10,208 nucleotides of DNA from an uncultured Verrucomicrobiae bacterium (GCA_937898895.1 CALDKL010000253.1:1-10208); one strand, 5' to 3'; shown: positions 1 through 7,714, numbered from the stretch's first letter. Notes: generated from the letters alone by a model not told the origin. Translations and numbers: made by a program.

Positions 1-3000
1 TCGCACTGGTGGACCCGGCGGGAAGGATGAGGGTGCCCGTCCCGGAAGTCGGATTGAACTCCAGGGTCTGGGGCGACGATAGGCTGAAGTCCACATCCGC
101 CAAGGCAGAACTGGAGAGATCCAACCGGAAGGCCACCACGAGGGACTCGCTGTCGCCGAGGCGGGTGAATGTGTAGAGGCCGGTGGCACCACCTTCCACC
201 GCCGTCGCGATGGTGGCGGAGAGGGAGACGACATCGAGGATGGATCGGCTGAGCGGAGCACCCGCCACGTTTCCATTTCCGGCCGCATCCTGGGCGACAC
301 CCGCAGCGATGCTTGCGGAGACGGTCACTCCCAGGTCTTCGGGCACGAGGTCAAAACTGTAGGTCGCGCCGCTGCCGACGAAGTTGCTCACGCTGCCGTT
401 GCTGACGGCGAGATCGCCGGGCGCGAATCCTGAGACCGCCTCGCTGAACGTCACTGTCACGGGAATGGGTCCGGCATTCGCGGGATTCGGCACGGTGGAA
501 CTGAGGGTGACAGTCGGAGCGACCGAATCATAGGTGCGACTGAACGAGGCGGAGGTATTTCCATTGCCGGCGAGATCCTGGGTGACGCCTGCGGCGAGAT
601 TGGCCGATACGGTCCCCTGTCCGCTCGGCACGAGATCGAAGGTATAGGTCGCGCCACTGCCGCCAAAATGACTCACGCTGCCGTTGCTTGCCGCAATATC
701 TCCGGCGGTGAATCCCGTTACGTCTTCGCTGAAAGACACCACAACGGGGATGGGCGAAACGTTTGTCGGACTCGCTGTCGCGGAACTCAGGATCGCACTT
801 GGGGCCGTGCGGTCGATCGTGAAGAGGGACGCCGCGCCACCGTTGAACGGAACATTGGATAGCTCTTGGGAGAGGCCGGTATCATTCGCCAGGTTCAGGT
901 TGAGCGTACCGTTCCCGGTGCCCGTGGTCGCCGTGACCGTCCAGGTCGAGGCAGGGGCACCTCCGTTCGCCGTGATCGTTTGGATTGCCGGAGCGCCTCC
1001 CAGTCCGCCGTTGGACAGCGTGAGGTTGGCGGCGGTGAGTCCGGAGACGGGGTCAGAAAAGACGATCTGCCACGCCACGCTGCCGGAGGAAGTGGGAGAG
1101 GCGTTGACACGACTCAGTGATGTCACAGTCACCGTAGGGGCCGTCCCCGTGCCCTGGATACTGAAATTGTAGGGATTCTCGTCGGAGTCGTTGTTGTCGA
1201 CACTGACCGTTGCAGTGCGCAGACCGAGTGCTCCGGGATTGAAGGTGATCTGAAAGGTCGTGCTGTCGGCCGGGTCCACTGGCGAAGAAGGAATGGCCGT
1301 GACGGTAAAATCGCCCGGATGCGAGCCGCCCAGGACTACCCGATCCGGCGCACCAGTGAGGCTCAGGGGACCACCTCCGGAATTTTCGATGGTGTAGGTC
1401 GCGACGGCGGTCCCACCCGGCTCGACCACGCTGCCGAAATCGGTCTGGTCCGTCGTGCCCGGGGTGGAGTCGCCGTCGGCGATGACGAGACCGTTGCCGA
1501 GAATCTTCATCTCCGGGGTTTGCGGCGAGACGGAAAACGTGTAGCTGTTCGTCGCTCCGCCAACCCCAAAGACTCGCGCCCGGTAAATCCCACCTCCCGT
1601 GAGTGCGCTCTGCGCGGAAGAGAGCACGATCTGTTCATCGTTGTCGAGCGAAGTGGAGGAGAGCAGGGCCGCACCACTCTCGACGCCAGGCGCGTAGATC
1701 TCGAGGTCGAGGTTGCCGGAGGCGTGAGTGAAGGCCGCAGTGAACACGAGGGCGTCGCCGGGTTCCACCACTACGCCGAACCAATCGCTGTCTGTCCCAG
1801 TCGGTCGCGGACTGATCCGGAGATTGGAAAGGGTCGCCGGATTTGAAAGGACCGGTGCTCGACGCGGCTGGTCATTGTCCTCGAAGGGATCAACGCGGTT
1901 GTCCCGTCCGGTCGCTCCGAGGGGCAGGGTGGGACTCGCCCACGAGATCCCGAGGGCACTGCGGAGAAGCCCACTTGCCTCCGAACGGGCCAGGGAGAAA
2001 CTGAACGGAGCGGCACGCAATTGCGGGGGCATCCACCCGCCACCCGCCCCCTGGGGCGCTGAATGCAGGGAGACCGGAGACGACACAAAACGAAGAAAAT
2101 CGACATTGCGCCCACCGTCGTCGACAAGGCTGACATCGCCCGGAGAACTGCTCGACCACGGAAAATTAACGGAATTGGACGGGTCGAAGAGGTCGGTGGC
2201 GGTGTTGGTTCCCGCTGCCTCCCTCACCACGACGGTAGCCCCGGCGGCGAGGGTGAAGGAGGGAAAGGGAAAGGTATTCAGAGTGCTGGTCGGCTGGAAC
2301 GACCGCACCGACCACCCCGTGAGCGTGGCGGCAGCGGTCCCGAAATTTCTGATTTCGACGGCACCGCCACTCAAGTCGACCTCGGTGATTCCCACTGGCG
2401 GCTGGGCTGCTGAATTTACCTCGAAGGCACCCACCAATGTGCCCGAACCACCGCCGGGATTTGCCACCGAGACGCTGTAGCTGCCGTCTGCCACATCTGC
2501 TCCGGGAGTGAAGGTGGCGATCAGCCCGGAAGTGGAAAGAATCCGCACATCCGATACCGCCACCCCGGCGTCACTCGTCGTCACCGTCGCTCCCTGCGAG
2601 AAGTTTGTCCCTGCGACGAGGACTTGATAGGATTGCCCCTGGAGCATCCGCTGCTCTGCAACCATCGTCACCGTCGGAGTCGGCACCGAGAGGGTGCGGA
2701 CGCGGATCTGGTAGGAACCGTAGCGCCCCAGCAGAGCCCGTTCGGACGAGTTGTGTCGCGTATAGACGTAGTAAGTTCCGCTCGCCGGAGCCCGCCACAG
2801 GATCGTCGGCACGGATTCCAGCATATCCTGGGCGGAGGAGGAACTGTTCGTGTTCAGCGTCGTGTCGAATGGATCGTCGCTGTAGGCGAGGACAGTGGCG
2901 AGGGTGGGATCCAGCAGCCACATCTCCGGATCGGGGCGCCCGAAGATTGTTCCATTCGCTCCGTTGATCTCGATCGCGTAGTAAGAGCCTGCGGCGGCGG

Positions 3001-4336
3001 TGAATTTGAACCAGTCCTCGTCCCCCCCGGCGACGGCTCCCGACCGATAGAAGCTGTTTGTCTGGTAGCTCCCGCCCACCGTGAGTGTCGTCGCCGAAGT
3101 CGGCGTGTTGTTTGGTTCCTGTGCGTCGGCAGAAAAGTGGATGCGGTGCGCCCCGAAGACCGTCGCCATGTCTGTCGGACTTCCGAAACCAAGAGAGAAC
3201 CAGATATCCCAGAAATCCTCGAGACTTGTGGCTACAGGATTCAGGATTCGCATCTGCTCGACCACAGCCCAGATGTTCGCCTGTTGGTTGGACATCGGGT
3301 CGTCATCGCTCCCGGGTGAGGCGTCAAGAGTCACGGAGGAGTCTATGAGGTCGTACAAGGCGGCGTTCACCGCCTGCTCATTGGTCCCTCCCCCTGTCAC
3401 GGCAACCTCGAGACTGTAGCCGAACCCGGCCCCCGGGGCTGCCCCGAAGCTGTCGCGATCCTGGTAGAGGTCCGGCCGTTCGCGACCGCCAAAATCGAGC
3501 GTTGCATTGCTCACAAAAGTCGCAAACCCCTCGCTGTAGGAGAGGCGGGGATCCTGGTCGTTGTCTCCAATGTAATGGGTACCCCCTGTGTTGCGGGAGC
3601 GCCCGAACTCGTCCTCGATGTAGTGGCCGATCTCGTGGAGAATGTTCGGATCATCGTAAGCATCATCGTCGGAGAGCGAGAGGCGGTTCGACCCGCCGTT
3701 GTAGAACGATCCGGTTCGGCCCTGCGTGGGGTTCCACCCCATCGTATAGAAGACGGACGGTCTCGCTCCGTTTGCATTCGCGATCCAATCGGCGAGCAGA
3801 ACACCCATGTCGTAGACGTTGAAGACCTGGGAAGACCAATCAGTCGTATTCACCGCACCCACCGCCATCGGCATCGTCATCGTGCCGAAATCCACCGGAA
3901 CCGCCGGGCCGTGTCCGGAATGGTCCGCAGAAGCGTCATGATAGAGGTAGACGGCATCCGCATTCACATCGTCGACCACGGAGAAACTCAAACTTGCGAC
4001 CTGGATGTTGCTGGAAAGGACCCTGACCCCTACCGTGCGGGTGGCGGAATCGACGACCGGGATGGAGAAATTCCCGCTGGAGTTGGTCGACCCATTTGCC
4101 AGCACCAGGTTCGTCTCGACATCGTAAACCTGTACGTCCGCCTCGCGCACCGGGCGCACCATCGCCGTGGTGAAACCGCCGGCATCGTAGAGTCGGTCCG
4201 TGTAATTGAATTGGCCCGACGCCGTCCAATCTGCCTGCGCAGATCTGAGGAGTGACAACATCAGGACAATGCCGATCCCGATCCCGTATCGCGATCCCAA
4301 CACGCAAACAGTTTTGTCGATAATGGGTGGTCCCAT
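1..4336 (-). CDS. Giant secreted multidomain zinc-peptidase-like protein (3' end outside window)
   Basis: One open frame of 1445 codons runs from ATG at 4336 off the left edge. Residues 1-35 form a signal peptide ending AQA before D36. Residues 36-115 resemble a carboxypeptidase-regulatory/transthyretin-like fold. HEIGH at 234-238, followed by SEGFA with E269, looks like a gluzincin-type zinc site (two His plus a downstream Glu). Next come PPC domain 1 (about 407-548, starting EPNN, with DEDWF), an IPT/TIG-like domain (about 552-640), a lamin-tail-like domain (about 645-750), PPC 2 (about 816-938, DSDWF) and a choice-of-anchor D-like domain (about 940-1064). Three Ig-like modules follow (about 1066-1365), then the start of a Calx-beta-like domain. 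PPC domains are known from exported peptidases, so cell-surface or extracellular proteolysis is inferred. The substrate is unknown. The peptidase family is not assigned; the exported multidomain nature is much surer than catalytic activity. It follows the 201-aa gene by 9 nt, which implies co-transcription. Confidence 0.85.
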   Translation of the reverse strand, partial: MGPPIIDKTVCVLGSRYGIGIGIVLMLSLLRSAQADWTASGQFNYTDRLYDAGGFTTAMVRPVREADVQVYDVETNLVLANGSTNSSGNFSIPVVDSATRTVGVRVLSSNIQVASLSFSVVDDVNADAVYLYHDASADHSGHGPAVPVDFGTMTMPMAVGAVNTTDWSSQVFNVYDMGVLLADWIANANGARPSVFYTMGWNPTQGRTGSFYNGGSNRLSLSDDDAYDDPNILHEIGHYIEDEFGRSRNTGGTHYIGDNDQDPRLSYSEGFATFVSNATLDFGGRERPDLYQDRDSFGAAPGAGFGYSLEVAVTGGGTNEQAVNAALYDLIDSSVTLDASPGSDDDPMSNQQANIWAVVEQMRILNPVATSLEDFWDIWFSLGFGSPTDMATVFGAHRIHFSADAQEPNNTPTSATTLTVGGSYQTNSFYRSGAVAGGDEDWFKFTAAAGSYYAIEINGANGTIFGRPDPEMWLLDPTLATVLAYSDDPFDTTLNTNSSSSAQDMLESVPTILWRAPASGTYYVYTRHNSSERALLGRYGSYQIRVRTLSVPTPTVTMVAEQRMLQGQSYQVLVAGTNFSQGATVTTSDAGVAVSDVRILSTSGLIATFTPGADVADGSYSVSVANPGGGSGTLVGAFEVNSAAQPPVGITEVDLSGGAVEIRNFGTAAATLTGWSVRSFQPTSTLNTFPFPSFTLAAGATVVVREAAGTNTATDLFDPSNSVNFPWSSSSPGDVSLVDDGGRNVDFLRFVSSPVSLHSAPQGAGGGWMPPQLRAAPFSFSLARSEASGLLRSALGISWASPTLPLGATGRDNRVDPFEDNDQPRRAPVLSNPATLSNLRISPRPTGTDSDWFGVVVEPGDALVFTAAFTHASGNLDLEIYAPGVESGAALLSSTSLDNDEQIVLSSAQSALTGGGIYRARVFGVGGATNSYTFSVSPQTPEMKILGNGLVIADGDSTPGTTDQTDFGSVVEPGGTAVATYTIENSGGGPLSLTGAPDRVVLGGSHPGDFTVTAIPSSPVDPADSTTFQITFNPGALGLRTATVSVDNNDSDENPYNFSIQGTGTAPTVTVTSLSRVNASPTSSGSVAWQIVFSDPVSGLTAANLTLSNGGLGGAPAIQTITANGGAPASTWTVTATTGTGNGTLNLNLANDTGLSQELSNVPFNGGAASLFTIDRTAPSAILSSATASPTNVSPIPVVVSFSEDVTGFTAGDIAASNGSVSHFGGSGATYTFDLVPSGQGTVSANLAAGVTQDLAGNGNTSASFSRTYDSVAPTVTLSSTVPNPANAGPIPVTVTFSEAVSGFAPGDLAVSNGSVSNFVGSGATYSFDLVPEDLGVTVSASIAAGVAQDAAGNGNVAGAPLSRSILDVVSLSATIATAVEGGATGLYTFTRLGDSESLVVAFRLDLSSSALADVDFSLSSPQTLEFNPTSGTGTLILPAGSTSA
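240..805 (-). repeat. Tandem Ig-like repeat units within the giant secreted protein
   Basis: Two adjacent units of about 94 residues (1178-1272 and 1273-1365) share the pattern AP..LSS, PIPV.V.FSE.V.GF, GD.A.SNGSVS.F.GSGATY.FDLVP and AGV.QD.AGNGN. The DNA is also visibly similar between about 240-520 and 521-805. A third, more diverged relative lies just N-terminal (about 1066-1175, with VFSDPVSGL). This is the layout of stalk-like bacterial Ig modules that space a catalytic head from the cell surface. That role is inferred. Confidence 0.75.
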
Positions 4337-4345
4337 GGTCCGGGA

Positions 4346-4951
4346 TCACTCCTCTCGAGGTGGTTTCATCGGTTGGCCCTCCGCCGAAAGCCCTCGCGCG
4401 ACCGCCTCCGCACTGGTGATGTATTCGACGATGCGCGTTCCATCCGGCAGTATCTGCACGATCGGCACTCGCCGAGAAGGAGCCTGCGGCTCGCTCTGTG
4501 GTTCGTTCAGTGTCACCTCTTTCGTCACCACCAGCCACGGCTTCCCCTCGTCGTCGAGCATCCGCAGGATCGCTCGCACCGTGCGCGGCCTGCCATCGGA
4601 TGCGTTCACTGCGACGGCCTCGCGGATCTTCGCCTCCCCGCGTCGCAGGGACAATGCCTTCTTCGTTTTCCCCGAGGCCAACTTCGCTCCTCCGGGATCG
4701 ACGATCTCGAGTTCCGCAGCACCCTCCACGGTCGGCTTCACGATTGCCTCCAGCGTCACGCGTCCGTCTGCTCCCTGATCTGCAATGGAAAAATCGAGGA
4801 CATCCGGCACACTCGGTTCCTGACGACCTGCGGGATCAGCGGCGATCCCGACTCCGGCAAACAAGACCAGCAACCAGGCAAAGCCCATCGCCCGACCAGC
4901 AACCGCACTGCGTTTCCTCGTTTCTCCGACAGGGTGGTGGATGGAATCCAT
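4346..4951 (-). CDS. Small exported protein of unknown function, partner of the giant peptidase
   Basis: This 201-residue protein matches no family I recognise. A basic stretch (R12, K13, R14, R20) precedes a hydrophobic core at 23-36 and a likely signal-peptidase site at GIA/A near residue 37, so export is expected. The mature part is alternately hydrophobic and charged, which suggests a beta-rich, perhaps Ig-like fold at about 45-150. A proline- and arginine-rich linker and a C-terminal segment with PIVQILPDGTRIVEYI follow. ATG at 4951 is used because it fits the promoter at 4978-5006. M22 would give a shorter, more typical signal peptide, and neither start has a Shine-Dalgarno sequence. 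The stop codon lies 9 nt before the peptidase ATG, so the two are almost certainly one operon. A role as inhibitor, chaperone or docking partner of the peptidase is only a guess. Confidence 0.75.
   Translation of the reverse strand: MDSIHHPVGETRKRSAVAGRAMGFAWLLVLFAGVGIAADPAGRQEPSVPDVLDFSIADQGADGRVTLEAIVKPTVEGAAELEIVDPGGAKLASGKTKKALSLRRGEAKIREAVAVNASDGRPRTVRAILRMLDDEGKPWLVVTKEVTLNEPQSEPQAPSRRVPIVQILPDGTRIVEYITSAEAVARGLSAEGQPMKPPREE
4349..4354 (-). promoter_or_regulatory. Possible ribosome binding site for the giant peptidase
   Basis: GAGGAG overlaps the last two codons of the upstream 201-aa gene and lies 12 nt before the ATG at 4336. The spacing is longer than usual, but it is the only Shine-Dalgarno-like sequence before any start in this window. 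Its position would tie peptidase translation to ribosomes finishing the upstream gene. Confidence 0.35.
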
Positions 4952-4977
4952 TGGGGAGCCGTTTTGGATTGGGTCGG

Positions 4978-5006
4978 ATCTTACGCAAAACCCAATGAGG
5001 TATCAA
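4978..5006 (-). promoter_or_regulatory. Sigma70-like promoter for the 201-aa/peptidase operon
   Basis: Read on the minus strand, TTGATA (5001-5006) and TAAGAT (4978-4983) are separated by exactly 17 nt. They match the -35 and -10 consensus at 5 of 6 and 4 of 6 positions. The predicted start near 4971 gives a leader of about 20 nt before the ATG at 4951. ATTGGG (4968-4973) and CCCAAT (4991-4996) form a short inverted repeat centred on the -10 box and could be an operator, although 6-bp arms are weak evidence. Confidence 0.45.
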
Positions 5007-5058
5007 TGTCGAATTCTCGAGCGGAAATCATGTTTCCCGCCAGGCCCGGCCACAGGGA

Positions 5059-5128
5059 AGTTTTGCGACTCACAGATCTCGATGCGAGGGAATCAAGCCT
5101 GGAGCCGGAGGCGAGTCAGCGCAAAACT
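5059..5128. repeat. Long inverted repeat, candidate operator or leader stem-loop
   Basis: The left arm AGTTTTGCGACTC (5059-5071) pairs with GAGTC-AG-CGCAAAACT (5113-5128). All 13 positions are complementary apart from a 2-nt insertion in the right arm, and the arms are 41 nt apart. It lies between two divergent genes for secreted proteins. It could bind a regulator or fold in an RNA leading into the GH43 gene. No T-run follows, so an intrinsic terminator is unlikely. Confidence 0.5.
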
Positions 5129-5289
5129 GAACACCCCGGAAGCGAGCCGGAAGATACAGACCAGGAGCATCCACCCAGCGGAAACGAGTCGTGGTGTCGC
5201 CGGACGGGAGAACAGGAAGCAGTTTTGTTTCCCTGCCCACTGTTCCAGACTGGAAGCCTGTCCACGAATCGGATAGTCTCGCTGGCCCC

Positions 5290-6327
5290 ATGCGTCCGAA
5301 CCTTCCTCTGTCCGGCAGATACGCAGCAGTCTTGCTCTCGCTGTGCGTCAGAGGGTGGACTGCGGCGTCAGAGGACGGGGCAAATCAGGCTGCGAGAAAC
5401 CCGCTTTTCCCCGGTGCCGATCCACACGCCTTGGTGGTGGGCCAGACCTTCTGGGTGTATCCCACCTTCAGTCCTCGAGGTCGGGGGGAATTTTATGCGT
5501 TTGCCTCAAGCAACCTCGTCGATTGGCAGCGTCAGGGACCAGTGCTCTCGCTCCACGATGCAGCGTGGATCAAAGAGGATGGCCGGACGTGGCACGGGGC
5601 GTGGGCTCCGTGTCTCGCCCAACGCGAAGGACGTTACTTTTTCTATTATTCCGTCGGGCCCCAAACCGTGACGAACCCATCTCGCATCGGAGTGGCGGTC
5701 GGAAACCATCCCGCCGGACCATTCCGGGATTTGGGCAAGCCGTTGCTCACCGGAGGTGAGGGTTTTGAGGCAATTGATCCGATGGTTTTTACGGACTCAA
5801 AGTCAGGCAAATCCTGGCTCTATGCCGGTGGCAGCGGGGGGAGCAGGCTGCGCGTGTTTGAAATGAACGAGGACATGATCAGCTTTGCGCGGGAAGTTGC
5901 GGTCGAAACCCCACCGAATTTCACCGAGGGGGCGTTCCTGCACGAGCGGGAGGGCTGCTACTATCTTTCATACAGTCACGGCGACTGGCAGCGCAGTGAT
6001 TACTCGGTGCATTACGCCACGTCGACCACCCCTGTGGGACCCTGGCAATACCGGGGCGCGATTCTTGCCAGCGATTCCCATCACAAAGGGCCGGGTCATC
6101 ACGCGATCCTCCGCGACCCTCGCAACGGAGGCTGGCTCATTTTTTATCACCGATGGAATGATGTCCGTGGGGAGGGGCCTTATGCAGGTTCACGACAGGT
6201 TTGCGTGGAACGCCTCGAATACGATGAGGAGGGCTGCATCAGACCCGTGACCATGACGAGCGCCCGGTCGGAGGTCGCGCCGCGCGGCAGCATCGGGGCA
6301 AGCAGTCGCACCCTTGGCGACCGATGA
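5290..6327 (+). CDS. Secreted glycoside hydrolase family 43 enzyme
   Basis: This 345-residue exported protein has the single five-bladed beta-propeller layout of GH43. That family includes inverting beta-xylosidases, alpha-L-arabinofuranosidases and arabinanases. The catalytic residues are in place: base D44 in PGADPH, pKa-modulating D163 in EAIDP, and general acid E213 in FTEGAF. A conserved GHH lies in the C-terminal blade. WHGAWAP (101-107) and GIAV-like IGVAVGNHPAGPF (133-145) are typical family segments. The ATG at 5290 is chosen because it is followed at once by a signal peptide (hydrophobic about 11-20, cleavage near AAS/E28). The frame is open from GTG at 5191, but that extension has no signal-like character. 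There is no Shine-Dalgarno sequence. The protein is catalytic domain only, without a carbohydrate-binding module. Substrate specificity cannot be read from the sequence. It is transcribed away from the peptidase operon. Confidence 0.9.
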   Translation: MRPNLPLSGRYAAVLLSLCVRGWTAASEDGANQAARNPLFPGADPHALVVGQTFWVYPTFSPRGRGEFYAFASSNLVDWQRQGPVLSLHDAAWIKEDGRTWHGAWAPCLAQREGRYFFYYSVGPQTVTNPSRIGVAVGNHPAGPFRDLGKPLLTGGEGFEAIDPMVFTDSKSGKSWLYAGGSGGSRLRVFEMNEDMISFAREVAVETPPNFTEGAFLHEREGCYYLSYSHGDWQRSDYSVHYATSTTPVGPWQYRGAILASDSHHKGPGHHAILRDPRNGGWLIFYHRWNDVRGEGPYAGSRQVCVERLEYDEEGCIRPVTMTSARSEVAPRGSIGASSRTLGDR

Positions 6328-6356
6328 AGCGGCAAAAAAATTGCTCAGGGCCGCTT
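6327..6356 (+). terminator. Weak stem-loop just after the GH43 stop
   Basis: AAGCGGC (6327-6333, starting in the stop codon) and GCCGCTT (6350-6356) form a 7-bp stem with a 16-nt loop. No T-run follows, so it is at best a weak or factor-assisted terminator, or an RNA 3'-end stabiliser. Confidence 0.3.
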
Positions 6357-6818
6357 GCCTGAAATCCTCCGCACCTCCCTCGGTTTCTCTACCACCTTGG
6401 GACGGAGGGAAACCCCTACCCATTGTTCCCTCGGCCCCGAATTTTTCTCAGTCCAAATCGCAGCGAGACGGAACGGAACGTGGCAGAGAATTGCCCGGGA
6501 ACTCATTCCTCCGAACGGCGATTCGCATCATGACCTGATAAAACAATCCAGAGGATCCAATTATCCTCTCGCGCCTCATGTTGAAACAGTTTTCCATGAA
6601 ATGAATCACCCAGCCGAAGCGAGGAGAATGGGACCGAGTAGCCAAACCGCAACACCTTTCCAACAGCTTTTATTTTCCTGTCCCTTTATTGTATCGTTCG
6701 GTTCTGCTTGTTCCGATTCGGCAGGATCCCTTCCGATGGCAGGCACTTTGGAAACGGTGGCCCCAAAAACCTGCATGACATCCCGCCGTTTTTCGCCACC
6801 TTACCCACCACCCTCACC
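6328..6818. other. Long gene-free region upstream of hisG
   Basis: These 491 nt hold no convincing gene. Open frames here lack family signatures or run into hisG out of frame. A small perfect hairpin sits at 6550-6569. A T-rich, low-GC tract at about 6655-6712 is the likeliest place for the hisG promoter, but no -35/-10 pair stands out. No histidine-rich leader peptide was seen, so classical his attenuation is not supported. Confidence 0.6.
6550..6569. repeat. Perfect hairpin in the hisG upstream region
   Basis: AGAGGAT (6550-6556) and ATCCTCT (6563-6569) are perfect complements around a 6-nt loop, CCAATT. No T-run follows on either strand. It could be a protein-binding dyad or an RNA hairpin, and the sequence alone does not decide. 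Confidence 0.45.
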
Positions 6819-7706
6819 ATGGCGGACACAGCAGAAAAATTCCTCAAAATCGGCCTTCCCAAAGGCAGTCTCTTTGAGCCCACCTTGAATCTCTTCGAGA
6901 AGGCCGGATACCACATTCGCGGAGCGGATCGCTCCTATCGGCCCACCGTCGATGATCCAGAACTCCAGATCCGTCTGATCCGCGCCCAGGAAATCGGTCG
7001 CTATGTCGATCACGGATTCCTCGACTGCGGCATCACAGGCAAGGATTGGGTGGCCGAGAACGGAGCCGACGTCCACGTCGTCTGTGACCTGCCCTACAGC
7101 CGCGCCACCTCCAATCCGACCCGCTGGGTTCTCGTCGTTCCAAACGACTCGCCGATCCGCACGGTGAAGGATCTCGAAGGCAAACGCATCGCCGCCGAAG
7201 CCGTCGGAATCGTCGAACGCTACCTCGCTGCCAACGGCGTCAGCGCCGAAGTCGAATTCAGCTGGGGTGCCACCGAGGTGAAAGTTCCCGAACTCGTCGA
7301 TGCCATCGTCGACATCACCGAAACCGGCTCTTCGCTGCGGGCGAACAATCTGCGCATCGTCGACGTCCTCATGGAGAGCTACCCGCAGTTCATCGCCCAA
7401 AAGGCCTCCTGGAACGATCCCTGGAAACGCTCCAAAATCGAGCGCCTCGCCGTCCTCTTGAAAGGGGCTCTGATGGCTCGCGACATGGTTGGCTTGAAGC
7501 TGAACCTCCCCGAAGCGGCTCTCGAGTCTGTCTCTGATCTCCTCCCGTCCCTGCGCAAACCGACGATCGCCCGTCTCGCCCAGGAGGGTTGGGTTGCGCT
7601 TGAGACCGTCCTAACCGAGCGGCAGGTGCGGGAATTGATCCCCCGGCTCAAAGAGCTAGGGGCCGAGGGAATCATCGAATATCCCTTGAACAAAGTGATT
7701 GAGTAA
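6819..7706 (+). CDS. hisG: ATP phosphoribosyltransferase, long form (HisG)
   Basis: HisG catalyses the first step of histidine synthesis, joining ATP and PRPP to give phosphoribosyl-ATP in the cytoplasm. GLPKGSL at 12-18 is the N-terminal signature. DCGITGKDW (about 68-76) and CDLPYSRA follow, and DITETGSSL at 165-173 is the PRPP-binding loop. At 295 residues it is the long, self-contained form. The last 75 or so residues, ending in GIIEYPLNKVIE, match the ACT-like regulatory domain that binds histidine for feedback inhibition, so HisZ should not be needed. The ATG at 6819 (MADTAEKFLKIGLPKGSL) gives the normal N-terminus, although the frame is open from TTG at 6708. There is no Shine-Dalgarno sequence. 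No other his gene is in the window, so it appears detached from a his operon, at least on the sides visible here. Confidence 0.95.
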   Translation: MADTAEKFLKIGLPKGSLFEPTLNLFEKAGYHIRGADRSYRPTVDDPELQIRLIRAQEIGRYVDHGFLDCGITGKDWVAENGADVHVVCDLPYSRATSNPTRWVLVVPNDSPIRTVKDLEGKRIAAEAVGIVERYLAANGVSAEVEFSWGATEVKVPELVDAIVDITETGSSLRANNLRIVDVLMESYPQFIAQKASWNDPWKRSKIERLAVLLKGALMARDMVGLKLNLPEAALESVSDLLPSLRKPTIARLAQEGWVALETVLTERQVRELIPRLKELGAEGIIEYPLNKVIE

Positions 7707-7714
7707 CCGATACT
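7686..7714 (+). promoter_or_regulatory. Candidate promoter for the bS22-like gene inside the end of hisG
   Basis: TTGAAC (7686-7691) and GATACT (7709-7714) are 17 nt apart and match the sigma70 consensus at 4 of 6 positions each. The predicted start near 7721 would give a leader of about 54 nt containing the hairpin at 7748-7774. Read-through from hisG is an alternative. Confidence 0.3.

Larger units (their letters stand above)
4952..5289. other. Divergent intergenic region between the peptidase operon and the GH43 gene
   Basis: This stretch of 338 nt has no convincing gene. It holds the minus-strand promoter near 4978-5006 and a long inverted repeat at 5059-5128. CGCAAAA or its complement occurs three times (4984-4990, 5061-5067, 5120-5126). 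The hydrolase frame is open from a GTG at 5191, but residues before the ATG at 5290 do not look like part of the protein. I found no good plus-strand promoter for the hydrolase. Confidence 0.6.

Noticed and set aside
1319..2480. Overlapping plus-strand frames of 175 and 250 codons opposite the giant peptidase
   Set aside because: They are shadows of the single continuous minus-strand frame, which carries recognisable PPC and lamin-tail-like domains.
5191..5289. N-terminal extension of the GH43 protein from GTG at 5191
   Set aside because: The extra 33 residues bury the signal peptide that begins right after ATG 5290.
4373..5671. 432-codon plus-strand open frame crossing the 201-aa gene and the start of the hydrolase
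   Set aside because: Its translation is low-information and Arg/Ser/Pro-rich, and it overlaps two better-supported genes in other frames.
6580..6603. TTGAAA as a -35 box for hisG
   Set aside because: At 17 nt spacing the matching hexamer is AATCAC, which is a poor -10 box.
6666..6694. TTGTAT in the T-rich tract as a hisG -10 box
   Set aside because: No acceptable -35 hexamer is found at 16-18 nt spacing.
6355..6888. 177-codon plus-strand frame upstream of and into hisG
   Set aside because: It overlaps hisG out of frame, and the translation is Pro/Ser-rich with no family signature or secretion signal.
6801..7400. 199-codon minus-strand frame opposite hisG
   Set aside because: It is complementary to well-conserved hisG codons, and its Gly/Asp-rich translation has no recognisable motif.
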